A stretch of DNA of 64,000 nucleotides from Rhizopus arrhizus (taxonomy: Eukaryota; Mucoromycota; Mucoromycetes; Mucorales; Rhizopodaceae). The translations under genes were made by a program, and so were the position numbers. The notes beneath the pieces are model-generated. The model worked only from the letters and a program-made list of their open reading frames with translations, made no database searches and was not told the origin of the DNA. Shown here piece after piece: positions 36,860-47,980 of the stretch; position 1 is the first letter of the stretch; each line of letters starts with the position of its first letter. The DNA lies in NCBI GenBank assembly GCA_024220505.1, contig JAKZZE010000005.1, forward strand, positions 580,501 through 644,500. The letters are read 5' to 3'.

Positions 36860-37717
36860 TGTGAGGATGTTATAAAGAGAGAAAAAGGTATGTTACTGCG
36901 ATAAACCTGCCAAAAAAAGGGGTTACTTTTATATTGAAATCTTAAGCTATTTGTGTTGAAATATGATTGGACGTTGCTATTAGCTGAGTGTTGTCAAACA
37001 TTATTAATTATTAAAAATTAATAAAATTGATATTCTCATAATTAACTTTAAAACATGAGCATAAAAATGCCGCTGCTCATTTTTTACAAATAGTTGTATG
37101 TGTATGCACATAATTCTAAAAAGACTATCTTCATTTTCTTTCTCATTTTATAAAGTTTGAAATGAGTCTATTATTGAAAGCAAAAAAAAAAGAAAAGAAA
37201 AAAAGTTTACACTAAAGAGGGCCGAATAAAATAGAAAGAACAGGCAGATGTTAAAGAACTAGATCAAAAACGCGTAATATACTTTTATCTATTCAGTTGA
37301 AGTAGAAGCGCGCTTGTTTCCTAATAAATGATGCAGGCAACACTTCTATTTTTTTAGATACAATAATTGCTGCTGTCTTTGGTTCGTTACACAACCGTCC
37401 AAGTTGCACAATTGACAGACACTGCAATGTTAACGTAAATAAAACATTTGTCTATTTTAAAACCATCAGTATGAGTATAATTGCTATTATGGTGCTACAA
37501 GTTGAAGAAATTTACAAGAAACAACATCTATAAATATCATAAATTATAACAATATCATTACGTTGAGCTCTTAATTGACCCTGTCTATGAAGGAACACTT
37601 TTTGTTTTATCAACAAAAAATAAAACCAATGGATTCAAAGATTTAACAAGTAATATTTTATTACTTCAATTTATTCAGTTAAAAGTCATGTATAGCTATT
37701 AAATAGAGAGAGTTTGT
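36860..37717. other. Intergenic, PDI promoter region
   Basis: An 858-bp AT-rich spacer. It carries the PDI promoter and the 3' end of the hydratase gene. No open frame is supported. I could not identify an unfolded-protein-response element with confidence. Confidence 0.5.
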
Positions 37718-38675
37718 TTATAGTTTTGAAGGATTTTTCCATTGTGGTTTTCTCTTTTCAGCAAAAGCTTTTAATCCTTCTGTCAAGTTTTCACCTTTTC
37801 TCCATACGTCTGCTTCATGACTGCTGAGCCATTCATCTGTGACATCTGTTACTGAAGCGCGTTCTATACTTAACAAAAGGCCCTGCTTTGTTAAAAATAC
37901 GGCATCAGGAGAACTATTCATACAGAAAATAACACGTTAACCAAAAATAATAAGCATAAATCGATATAGTCTTACTTTGCAGTTACTTGTTTTGCCCAAC
38001 GTAAAGCGGCTTCAACCACATTTGCATCGTTTGGTATAATTTCATTTACAAGCCCATGATGTTTGGCTTCTTTAGCGCCCATGAAACGTCCAGTCAAGAC
38101 AAGGTCAGATGCCACTTGGTAGCTAACAGATCGTGCAAGTCTGGGAAGACCACCTGCACCTATAACAATACCTTGCTTTACTTCTGGTAATCCAAACTTT
38201 GATTTTTCGGTTGCTACTACGTAATTACAGGATACAACTACTTCCATACCACCGCCTAAAGCAAATCCATTGACGGCTGCAACCACTGGCTTTCGGCTCA
38301 TACGGCGGTCACTGATGCCTGCAAAACCGGTAGGTGGAAGCTCAGACTTGCCCAAGTTGTTTGGATTAGTTTTTCTTGACTCGTGGGCGCTGACCAAGTC
38401 CATGCCCGCACAAAAGGCTCTATTTCCACTTCCTGTGATCTGCAGTTTATTAGAGTTCATTTTGCTTTTTGTTTTCTTTCTCTATGACCGCTTACAACGA
38501 TACACCAGATAGAGTCTTCTTCTTCTGCCCAGTTGATAACTTCGTGCATTTCCCAATTAGCAGGAAAATCTAGGGCATTGAATTTCTTTTCTCTGTTGAT
38601 TGTGATTAGCAAAATATGAGGTTCAGGTATAGAAAGCAAGACATATTCAGTCTTTGGTAATTGAATATTGCTCAT
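37718..38675 (-). CDS. Enoyl-CoA hydratase/isomerase family protein
   Basis: A crotonase-fold enzyme, probably acting on acyl-CoA. The ATG at 38675 gives MSNIQLPKTEYVLLSIPEPH and ITINREKKFNALDF. After an intron come GSGNRAFCAGMDL (oxyanion-hole segment) and PVVAAVNGFALGGGMEVVVS (second oxyanion-hole loop with GGG), then KFGLPEVKQGIVIGAGGLPR with the catalytic-region Glu of LPEV. A last exon carries SIERASVTDVTDEWLS and EGLKAFAEKRKPQWKNPSKL. About 260 residues, normal. No mitochondrial presequence or PTS1 (SKL at the very end could function as a peroxisomal PTS1): the final residues are S-K-L followed by the stop, so peroxisomal import is likely. Confidence 0.9.
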
Positions 38676-39872
38676 TTTTTGTTTGAGATTTTTGTATTTA
38701 GAAGAAAAGGCATGTCTTTTATAAAGTGTCCATGTTGATTTATTGCTGTATGCCAAATTACTCACTTGTGTTACTTACTGAGTCAGCGTAAAAGTTATTT
38801 TTTCACTCAGATTCACAATTAAGTGATGGAAACAGTTCCGGTGCTTTGAGTGTAATGGTTAATTATTTTAGGCGAAAAAAGAACATGAAGCATTTGAAAT
38901 ATTTTATTAATAATTCAAAGGCAACGCAATAAAAGAGTTATAGATTGTTAACAGTGTCTGATCGATAATTTTGAGTATTTTTGATATTTTATATTAAAAC
39001 AATCTTTTAAAAAAGGGTGTACAAAAATTTTTTTGTGTTTGATAAAAATGACCCCTTTCTGCTCACCTCAGTGTTCTAATCGATGTTTATTCACTTCAAT
39101 TGAAAAGTGGTTTACAATATAAAGTGTCTAGAATAATAAAGGCATAAATAAAATGCTTGACAATGTAGATCAATAAAACACATAGTGAACCATACAACGG
39201 GTTAGTTTTTTCATGAGCAGATTCGTTATTACAATAATTGAAATAAATTAGTAATTTACAAAATTTATCGCTAGATCTCTCTTCTTTCCTTTTAAAAGAC
39301 AGAGGTTTTATTTTTTCACCTTTCAATAGATGGTTTCATTATATGCTATTTTCTTCTTTCTGAAATAAGTTTAATAATAATATTCAAATACTCTTGGGTT
39401 TTTAAAAGCACAAAATTCTCAGAAGAATGTTTCATATCTAAAAGTAATTTTAGAAGCAGATAGGGAAACATCAAGAAGTGCTAAACTTGCCTATATCAAA
39501 CAAGCACACAATATCCTTTAAGTTATAAAGTTATAGATTACTTATTCACTTAATCATCCAATTAGTCAATTATTCTTCCTACACAAGAATGTAAATCGAA
39601 TGTACTAGATCAGAAGCTGACTTTGGCAATCAGGTTCCTTCAGAAGCCTATTTCTTAGTAACACAAACAAGCCAAGGAATAGATTTCACTAAATGAACAA
39701 TTTATACGTCTATGTCTTATACAATGAAATATGATTAAAATGTGAACACAGTTGTCTTTAATGAGAAAAAAGCCTTCCAAAATTTTTAGAACAAATGTTT
39801 TAATATAAATAGCAATTTGATAGATTGGATTTCAACTAAAAAGCGTAAAGTGCGATATATATATATATATAT
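38676..39872. other. Intergenic, no gene seen
   Basis: A 1.2-kb spacer. A short (AT)n run lies at about 39857-39870 next to the aldo-keto reductase stop. The left side is the promoter of the hydratase gene. Confidence 0.5.
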
Positions 39873-41090
39873 TTACATTGGAATGATGTTACGAGGAATA
39901 TAAAGTTCCTCGAGGTACTTGATATCCTCGTCATTCAACTTGACTTCCAGAGATCCAATTACATCATATAATTGTGACTCTTTACTAACACCAACAATAG
40001 GTGAAGTAACATGTGGTTTGGAAAGCATCCATGCTAAAGCAATCTACATGATACAAAAGGATGAGATACGAATTAACCTGGTTTTTTGGTTTGCTTTACC
40101 TGAGCTGGTGAGTGCTTATACTTTTCAGCAATTTCAATGACTCTATCAATGATTGCACCATCGTTTTCATTCTCTTTCTTTGCAAAGAAGAGAGAAATAC
40201 CTCTATCAGAAGCCTCACGAATTGATTCACGGTTCTTGCCAGTCAAAAGACCTCGGGCTAAGGGCGACCAGTGAATAGAAGCAATACCACTGTCATAACA
40301 ATAGGGAATCATTTCTCGTTCCTCTTCGCGATAAATCAAATTATACAAATTTTGCATCGACACAAATTTGGCCCATCCGTTTCTTTCAGCAATGGTATTG
40401 GCCTTTTGGAATTGCCATGCATAACCGGAGCTTGCACCGATGTATCTCACTTTACCTAAGCGTACCAAATCATTAAGTGCTCCCATGGTTTCTTCTAAAG
40501 GTGTTTCCTATGGGACGGTATTGGTTAATCATAGCTGAAGGGTCATACTTTGGTTTCTTACAGGATCAAAGCGATGGATTTGATAAAGGTCAATATAATC
40601 AACACCTAATCTTTCAAGAGAAGCATTTACAGCATCAAAAATGTGTTTTCTTGATAAACCTGAAGAGTTCACATATTGAGGATCATCATTTGTTTGACGA
40701 CCAAGAACATTGATCGAGACATCTTCAGGGACAGTAAAAAAAACCTTGGTGGCAATGACAATACGAGATCTGGGCATATTGAACTTTTTGATGGCTTTAC
40801 CCAAGATACGTTCGCTCTCACCATTTGAATATCCGTCTGCAGTGTCAAAAAAGTTGATACCAGCATCATAGGCCTTGCCAATCAATTCAAGAGATTCTTC
40901 TTCGTCCTTTACCCATGGTTGCCACTTTGAAGAGCCGTATGACATACAGCCTAAGCAAAAACGCGATACCTATTTACTTTATCAATACTGATTACACCGC
41001 GTTAACCTTTTTTAAACCACATACCTTCATACCAGTATTACCAAGGCGAACATACTCCATTTTAGGAAGAGACTCAGTTGCAGATGTCAT
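39873..41090 (-). CDS. Aldo-keto reductase
   Basis: An NAD(P)H-dependent reductase of the (beta/alpha)8 aldo-keto family. The ATG at 41090 begins MTSATESLPKMEYVRLGNTG and runs through an intron near 40969-41024 to SYGSSKWQPWVKDEE. The catalytic tetrad is visible: Asp and Tyr in FFDTADGYSNGESE, Lys in VIATKVFF, His in DLYQIHRFDP. Next come GKVRYIGASSGYAWQFQKA and IHWSPLARGLLTG, then an exon reading ALAWMLSKPHVTSPIVGVSK and ending LYIPRNIIPM. It resembles yeast Ypl088w/Aad-type aryl-alcohol dehydrogenase-like members. The substrate cannot be told. Confidence 0.9.
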
Positions 41091-41490
41091 TTCTCTTATC
41101 TTATTTTTTTAGTGAGATAGAGAAAACGGCAAAAGAAAAAGTGGAATTAATATTTATACCCTTTCTGAAGCTTTGAATTAGATTGGCTTGCTCAGATGAG
41201 TACTATCAAATTAAAAAAGGACTTTTTTTTTTCCGTAACCCGATCAGCACTGTATTTGTAATCTATTGTGACTGTCCTCATGCAACAGCGATTGATAAGC
41301 TTTTCATTAGGCTATTAAATCAGTAAAGAACAAGTTTTTTAAAATTCATTTTGTGAAAAACAGTAACTACAAACAGTTTCTAATAGTTTCCAACTGGGCT
41401 AAATAAGTACTCTACTTTGAATTCATATGATTTAATTTCTACGGACAAAAATGTGAAATTTACTCCGAATCGGATAAAAATAATTGAAGA
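41091..41490. promoter_or_regulatory. Aldo-keto reductase upstream region
   Basis: A 400-bp spacer upstream of the reductase. No gene and no motif I can name. Confidence 0.4.
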
Positions 41491-41499
41491 TTTTGTTGT

Positions 41500-42000
41500 A
41501 AGCTAGAGCAGCAGACAGAGACAAAAGGGTTTCATAAAAAACACATCTTCAGTGTTGTTTCCAGCTGATAAAACAAAGCCAATCTGGCATGTCGTTGTAT
41601 TATCTATCGGAATGTTGTTTGTAGTATCCTGGAACATGGCAGTCCATACATCCTCTGAAGTTTTGAAACAAGAAGCTAGATTCATTTCAGCTAGAGCAGC
41701 AGACGAAAACAACCACTTTGTGAGCCATCCAACTACAAAATGAAACGTATCTTCCACTTCCGTGCAAAAATGGCAGAAGGATAAAGGAAAGCTTATCGGA
41801 TTCCAATGAAAAAGCCTTGAGGCTACACCAATAGAATTATGAAGAAGTCGCCATCAAGGTGTGATTGCGGCTTGAGGGAGTGACAGTGACCAGAAAGGCT
41901 TACAAACATAGGATAAAATAATTGCAGCTGGAAGACGTAACGAGGATGTATGGTTTGAGGGAAACCTTTTAGGAGTTTGTGCTAGTAGCGGCGTACAGAC
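41500..42000 (-). pseudogene. Second LINE relic, zf-RVT region
   Basis: On the minus strand one frame reads FWSLSLPQAAITP, a stop, then WRLLHNSIGVASRLFHWNP and ISFPLSFCHFCTEVEDTFHF followed by VVGWLTKWLF. This is the conserved WRLLH...C-x2-C...H pattern of the zinc-binding segment at the C-terminus of LINE ORF2. The last Cys of the usual VVGC is Trp here. It is a different subfamily from the copy at 12.5 kb. The sequence to about 42500 may belong to the same dead element but shows only broken frames. Confidence 0.55.
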
Positions 42001-42558
42001 TGAAGAGGAACAGACCGAATTGCTATAGATTTACCATATCTTGGATGTAATAGCCAGTGAGAGCTAAATGGTAGCCAATTAGAATTTCTGGGGAAAAAGA
42101 GCACAAGAAGACCAGCTCCTTGCACTGGCGTGTTTAGAAAACAGCAAAAAAAAAGTTAGGAGTCGCAGAATAGCTTCTGGAGGACCTGCCGAGGGGAAAA
42201 GCTCCCTTGCAATGGCCCTTAGGTTAGTGGATCTAAGAGTCGGAAGAACTAATACATTTCATGTCTGCTCCCAGGAGAATAAGTCAGGTAGCAAATATCT
42301 CAATAGTGGCATAGAAGGCTCCACCGCAGATGATCTTTCAGATGCGGGATGTCTCGAAGTCAGGATCGCAGAGAGGGGAAAATCCAAAAAACAACATTAT
42401 TGTGGCCTAAATACCAGAAGATCATTAGTATTTACAGCTTTTCAAACTCAAAGTTTAACGTACCTAACATAATCATGCCCTCAATGGCCAATTGCTTCAC
42501 AGGACAATGCTTTGAGAGATTCAAAAGCATCGACTTCATCACATGAGAAATCTTACTA

Positions 42559-43133
42559 CTATCGTTCAGTATTTTCGTTAGAATCTGTCTCTACCTTTCC
42601 CACTTTCGCAACCCCAAGCTCATATCTGTCGTAGTATGTCATCATGTCCGGGATATCTCCCATCAGCTGGCGTTTTTTGTTTTTTTCTAAACAAGAGGAC
42701 TTGCTTAATCTTTCACTATATAATAGAGAGGTCAGTACTAAGCTAAATGATTTTAAATTATGTTCATACCTGCGAAATTGGAGATCGCTGGCATCGAATG
42801 ACTCATCGACACAGCTCCAAACTCGTCTAATGATATCTCTTTCTTGTTCGTCTATGGTTGGTAGACAACGAGTGATAAACATATCAGCGGCATGTTGTAA
42901 AAGCTTTTCAACCAGTGTAGAGCTCGGTTTTGAAATGGATCAATGATTTGGGTGTTGAGATGTGAAAACATTGCTCGTAAATTTGTAGTTTTCGGGATAC
43001 CATCCAAAAATGTTTGAAAATTTGTAGGCAATAGTTGCTTTCCCATGTTGGCGGCCTCATTGATCTCATCGAGTTCATCTGCTGAGAAATATTCTTCCCA
43101 GTGTTTTTTTTTTTCACTCCTATCTAAAATCAT
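42559..43133 (-). pseudogene. Protein of unknown family, one apparent frameshift
   Basis: The ATG at 43133 opens MILDRSEKKKHWEEYFSADE, ANMGKQLLPTNFQTFLDGIP and SHLNTQIIDPF. In the next frame the sequence goes on KPSSTLVEKLLQHAADMFIT and RCLPTIDEQERDIIRRVW. After an intron it reads SSCLEKNKKRQLMGDIPDMM and YDRYELGVAKVGKVETDSNE before a stop at 42559. A single missing base in the A4 run at about 42926-42931 would unite the frames. I believe similar proteins recur in Mucorales genomes near mobile elements (from memory, unchecked). The function is unknown. It could be a recent pseudogene or a sequencing error. Confidence 0.5.
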
Positions 43134-43746
43134 GGAGTAAACAGGGCTAGGAGATTGGTTGAATAAACAAAAACTTTTCTTTATATACCCATTTATACTT
43201 ACTGCTCATGCATGATTCTTTCCAATCCTTATCAGTCTCCCCTGGTGGCGAAGTCTAGGTTGTCCTCACCTAATCGCAAAGCTAGATACAAATCTTATGT
43301 TCAAGCAGCAACAGTAGCAAATAGGATGCCCTTGTTGCATAATCATATTGAGCGTCCTCATATTGACGATAGTTCAACCTTAAGCACTTTACAGGCAAGA
43401 GCCTTCAGAGCATCTAGTTTAGAATAGCATCGATTTATACACTTCAAGTTTGTGAGGAAAGACTACGCTATGTATTAATTTATATTCATGCAACATAGCT
43501 ACATCTTTCTAGTTTCTTACTGTAAAGTTGAAATGAAATTTCAATGATGCTTTTTCAACACCACTACCAAAAAAATAATTTAAAATCCAAAATTGGTTAT
43601 TCTCAAAAAATATTGCAATTTTTCCAAAATCTGCTGAAAATGCAATATATCTGACATTTAAAAAAGTAAATAAATTTCATCCAATCATTATTTACCACTA
43701 CTTTTACTTTTTCTTCTTTCCCTTCTTTTTCTTCTGATCCTTCAAG
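43134..43746. other. Intergenic, one short plus-strand frame
   Basis: Contains a plus-strand ATG frame at 43212-43427 (71 codons, starting MILSNPYQSPLVAKSRLSSP) diverging from the unknown gene. It has a Ser/Arg-rich composition and no recognised domain. I rate it as a possible small gene at most. The rest should be the TRAP-alpha promoter. Confidence 0.3.
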
Positions 43747-44787
43747 ATGATGAAAAAGTATTCTACTTTGCTCGTTCTCAGTTTATTGTCTGTTTTTAGC
43801 TTTGGTAAAGCATAAAAATTGTATAAAAACGCGTTAAAAAAAAACAATCCTACTAATATACTAGTGATTAGTATCTGCTCAACAGCAAGTACCTCAAATC
43901 GATGTCACTACCGAGTTTCCTGATAACCCATTTGGATGTAAGTGAAATGATAAATTAATGATAAATAACATAAACTAAATTTATAAAGTGATTGTGAATG
44001 GTCAACGTAATAAAGTTATTTTGGATATTAATAACAAAGAAAAGTCACCTTATACTGTCTTTGCTGTCTCTGGTCAGGTTACAAAAGTAGATGATTACTC
44101 AGGCGTTATTCGCAATGTAAGTTTCTGTATATGAACAGGGTAAGGAATAGAATACTAATCTGTGTTATTAGTTGACTGCTACACGTTATGGTAACCCTCT
44201 TTCTGCTGAATCCTCTCTTCAAATCCCTTATAATTTTTACTCTGAATATGCTCCTGGAGAGCATGGTTTAGTCATTTTTGTTGATTTATTAGCTGATGTA
44301 AGAAAAAGAAAAGTTAGGGACAATGAACGAGAAAACTAACGTCTATTTAGGAAACCATCACTCGTGTTGTTGGATACAATGGTACAATCACGGTTACTGA
44401 GCCCGAAGTTTCTTGGTTTGACATTCAACTGTAAGTAAAAATAAATTTGTAAAAAAAAGAAGAGGAAAAAAAAGTTAACTGTTAATTTTTCTCTAGTCTT
44501 TTCTTGAGCGCTGTTCTTCTTACTGGTGCTGGTGGTATTGCTTACATTATTCGTGAAACTTTCTTTGCTAGCAGTGTTAAAAAGACTAAGAAGGTAAAAA
44601 AGAAGTGGATGAGATGAATTTTTTACTTATTGTACTATAGACGAAAAAGGTCGAAGAAACTACTGAACGTCCTACTCACCGTGATGAAAAGGGAGAAATG
44701 GTTTTGGATGAATCTTGGATTCCTGATCATCACCTTGGCTTGAATAAGCAACAAAAGACTAAGAAAAGATCCACTGGTCGTAAATAA
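43747..44787 (+). CDS. Translocon-associated protein, alpha subunit (TRAP-alpha/SSR1)
   Basis: A single-pass ER membrane protein next to the Sec61 channel. The start MMKKYSTLLVLSLLSVFSFG is a signal peptide. Next come VPQIDVTTEFPDNPFG, VNGQRNKVILDINNKEKSPY, the lumenal domain TATRYGNPLSAESSLQIPYN and YSEYAPGEHGLVIFVDLLAD. Then come YNGTITVTEPEVSWFDIQL and the membrane segment FLSAVLLTGAGGIAYIIRET. The cytosolic tail is charged and ends GLNKQQKTKKRSTGRK. Six or seven short introns join in phase. TRAP-alpha is absent from budding yeast, so its presence fits an early-diverging fungus. Confidence 0.88.
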
Positions 44788-45898
44788 TTTGAAAAAAAAA
44801 GAAAAGAAGAAAAGTAAAACTGTGTATAAAAAAGACGTATTTAGCAAAATAATAAACGAAAATAATATGTACTCATGTAAGATTTTTATACAAAATATCA
44901 AAAGGGAATTTGAAAAAGTGTATATTGCAATGCAACCATATACAATGTTAACGGTGCCAATTGGCTGGTTTGCAAGCACCTTTTGAGTTTTCCATTGTCC
45001 AGTTGGCAGTTTTAAAAAACCAATGAGCGGATTTGTTTATTTCAATTAAAGTAAACCATACCTTTTTTTTTTGCTTACTGTGCGTATCGTATTACTATCC
45101 TGTAGAGACTGAAAAGTGCGAACGCTATAAGCCATTACTGTCTATCTGGAGGTTGACTGAACCGCTACAATGTGGCTCATCTGTAGATACTGAGATAAGA
45201 CCAGATCTCATAACGACAATAGATTTTTTTTCCCCTTTGCTAATCGTAATGATGTGTAGCACTTTATATTGAGTACAGCAAACAAGTAATCATTTTCAAC
45301 AGTGTTATTGATTATCTCGATTTCTGGCCATTTATTATCTGAATGACTGTTCTTAGTCAAATATGTCAAAGCTCACATCCCTTTCAGTATGTACTCAGGA
45401 ACAACCAATTTGCCAAATTCAATGATATCTTGTTATCGAGTTCAAATATTTGACTGGGTTCAAAACAAAGTCTTTATTTTTTTCCTCTTTTTTTGATCCT
45501 TTTTTTCATAATGAAAAATGAATCAGAGTTTGAGAGAGGATTCTCAAAGCTTTTAAAAGAATCAGCAAGGATTAGAGAATCTGAATTAACAATTTATGAA
45601 TACCGATCGAAATTTACAAGTTGTTCATTCACTTGGAAAGCGAGTTTACGAATGAATGCATTTATAACATAAAGTTCACGAGACAATTGATCGTAGTGTT
45701 GTTTTCCTTGTGAGTGCTAATCTAGTACACTAAAAATTAGCTGAAAAGATATTTGCTTAATTATCACGTGATTTTAAACTGCGTCATCATCATCGAGACG
45801 AGTTTGCCCGAAATAGAAAGAATAAAAAAGTAACTGGTCTTTAATCCAAGGGTTATTTTTCTTTTCTTCACTTGCAATAACACCCCCTCTCAGAAACC
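44788..45898. other. Intergenic, no gene seen
   Basis: A 1.1-kb spacer. A loose inverted pair (tgccaattggc at 44954 and ccagttggca at about 44999) lies downstream of TRAP-alpha. A polypyrimidine stretch sits just before the SDHD start, a plausible core promoter. Confidence 0.5.
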
Positions 45899-46531
45899 AT
45901 GTCTCTTCGTCTTTTAGCAGCACCTGGTCTTCGTACCACAACTCGTCTTTTAGCTCGCCAGCAACCCATGGGCCTTGTCAAGATTCATTCTTGTAAATTG
46001 GAAATTATGTACCTTTTTCTAATACTAAAATGCGTCTTTTATAGCTGTTGCTCAATCTCATACAGCTGCTGCTTCAGCTGCTACCCACAAGCCTGACCGT
46101 GTTCATGGCTCTTATCACTGGAACATTGAACGTGCTGCTTCCGTTGCTTTAGTTCCTTTAGTTGCCACTCAACTTACTTACGGCGCTTCACCTATTACTG
46201 ATACTCTCTTGGGTGTTGTTCTTCCTCTTCACCTTCACATCGGTAAGGAACAATCTGATAAAATTAGCATTAAAATGAATGACACTTTATAAATATAGGT
46301 TTCGACGCCTGCATTACTGGTAAAAAAAAATGAATACTGTAATTTGCGGGGTATAGACCCCTATTCACGCTTTTTATAGATTATTTCAATGCCCGTAAGA
46401 GTGTTTTCTTGAACAAATTGATGACAGGCACCTTATGGTTGAGTACCACTGGTGTGCTCGTTGGTTGCTATCAATTCAATACAAACGACATTGGACTTAC
46501 TGAATTCATTAGCAAAATCTGGGCTGCTTAA
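45899..46531 (+). CDS. SDH4: Succinate dehydrogenase membrane anchor subunit D (CybS)
   Basis: The small membrane anchor of mitochondrial complex II. The ATG at 45899 gives MSLRLLAAPGLRTTTRLLAR, a typical Arg-rich presequence. After an intron come DRVHGSYHWNIERAASVALV, PLVATQLTYGASPITDTLLG and PLHLHIG (a His-rich segment in the position of the heme ligand). Then, after a further intron, FDACITDYFNARKSVFLNKL carries the conserved D-Y of the quinone site. It ends TGTLWLSTTGVLVGCYQFN and ISKIWAA. Three membrane helices are visible. Length is about 155 residues, typical. Confidence 0.9.
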
Positions 46532-46769
46532 ATAAAAAGTTTTTTTTTTAAGAAAAATCTATTTCACTTATTCTATTTAACAATCAACAGAAAATATGTG
46601 AATGATAAAAAAAAAACGTATGTGAAGCATCCTATAATTCTTTTGCAACGAATGTATCAGCAATATGTACAACGAATTCTTTTTTTTCATCTTCTTAGGC
46701 ACTCAACTGTTCAATAGAGTGATCATTGTTTGTCCAAAAATCATTCGGCTACTTTTCTGATTTGATTTT

Positions 46770-47179
46770 TTTTCTATTGAAAAGTGCATCCCTTAATGAC
46801 ATCTCTTTCAAGGTTTTTACATGGATAGCCATCTTATTCATGTACAATGCGCGCGATCAACTCGGGAATAGAAATGCTTTATGTAAGCTGATAGGCAAGT
46901 AGAGATCATCTGGATTAGCAAAAAACACAGGTGTTCTTTAATTCTGTAGATTAGTAAAATCTCTGCTTCGTGAATTATATAAGCCATTTGATATTGTTCA
47001 AGGTGCTCTTAAGCCTCTGTCCAAGATGCATCAAGAACTGCCTAAGCTAGCTATTTATAATGCACATCAGATCCATGATTTTCTTGCTCATTCAGTACTG
47101 TTTTATCTTTACATTCATGCATTAATAAATATTGATATAAAGAGGGGTTATGTTTACATGATTTCAAACATTTACCGCT
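46770..47179 (+). pseudogene. Gene fragment resembling histidine acid phosphatase C-terminus
   Basis: One frame reads SASLNDISFKVFTWIAILFM and YNARDQLGNRNALCKLIGK. An intron 46899-46949 (GTAGAG...CTGTAG) joins in phase to LVKSLLRELYKPFDIVQGAL, SKMHQELPKLAIYNAHQIHD and FLAHSVLFYLYIHAL before a stop at about 47179. The pattern VF...YN...IG..V..LL followed by KLAIYNAH resembles the end of histidine acid phosphatases. There the HD motif usually follows (NAHD), but here the Asp after His is Gln. The N-terminal catalytic RHG part is absent, so this is a fragment. The assignment is tentative. Confidence 0.35.
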
Positions 47180-47980
47180 AGCCATCAAAAAAAAAAAAAA
47201 AAAAACATTATGGATGATTTTCTTGTAGCCTGTTTGAGTTTTTGCACATTAAAGAGAAATACATTATATTATAATAAATACGTACAAATCTATTTCCTGT
47301 TAGTAAGCTCAACTCAATCACAATGTTTTTTTTTCTTATTTAACTTGTGTGTCTGCTTGATTTCGAAACCAAAACTAGATGTGATTAAACCATTGAAAAG
47401 TAAATACAAATCTTTCGTCAAACTTCAAATGGTTTTATAGGCATTTTTTTTTTACTGTTTTTACACTTCCATTTCATTATGTTTCGAATGACCAGTTTAT
47501 TTTCATTTTTTAAAAAGTCAAAGAATCAATTTCTGTAACTACTTTTTAGAGAGCCGTAATACTATTTGAGTTTAGAGCTCATAATTAAAAAAAAAGATAC
47601 AAGAATAGCATACTTTTAAAAAAACACATTTTTAATTCCCATTGAAAAATGTTCCAAATCATATTTCATCTTCTTACTTTCTTTATAAACCAGCATCAAG
47701 ATGGTTATAACCCTATCGATATACTGACCATTTCTTGCTCGATCCTTTTGCAGCCAATAAATCTCTCTCTCTCTCTTTTCTTTTTCTTTTCATTCTTGCT
47801 TACAAAACTCATTTTTCGAATGACCATCAAGGTGAATGCATGCTAAGATGATAATTAGACAAATTTCAATGTACTAATAGCAGAGTACCTTTAGAAGCAT
47901 GAAAGGAGCAGCAAGGGGAACCCGCGGAGAACTTTTAAATTAACAGAGGAAAAAGGAAACACAAAGGCGTCATCCACACA
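47180..47980. other. Intergenic, no gene seen
   Basis: An A-run of about 18 at 47188-47205 and a (CT)n run near 47760-47778. It lies downstream of the KDM3 stop. No supported open frame. Confidence 0.5.

Noticed and set aside
38457..38765. Longer N-terminus for the enoyl-CoA hydratase giving a mitochondrial-like presequence
   Set aside because: It would need a GTG start; the first ATG in frame is at 38675 and directly precedes the conserved region.
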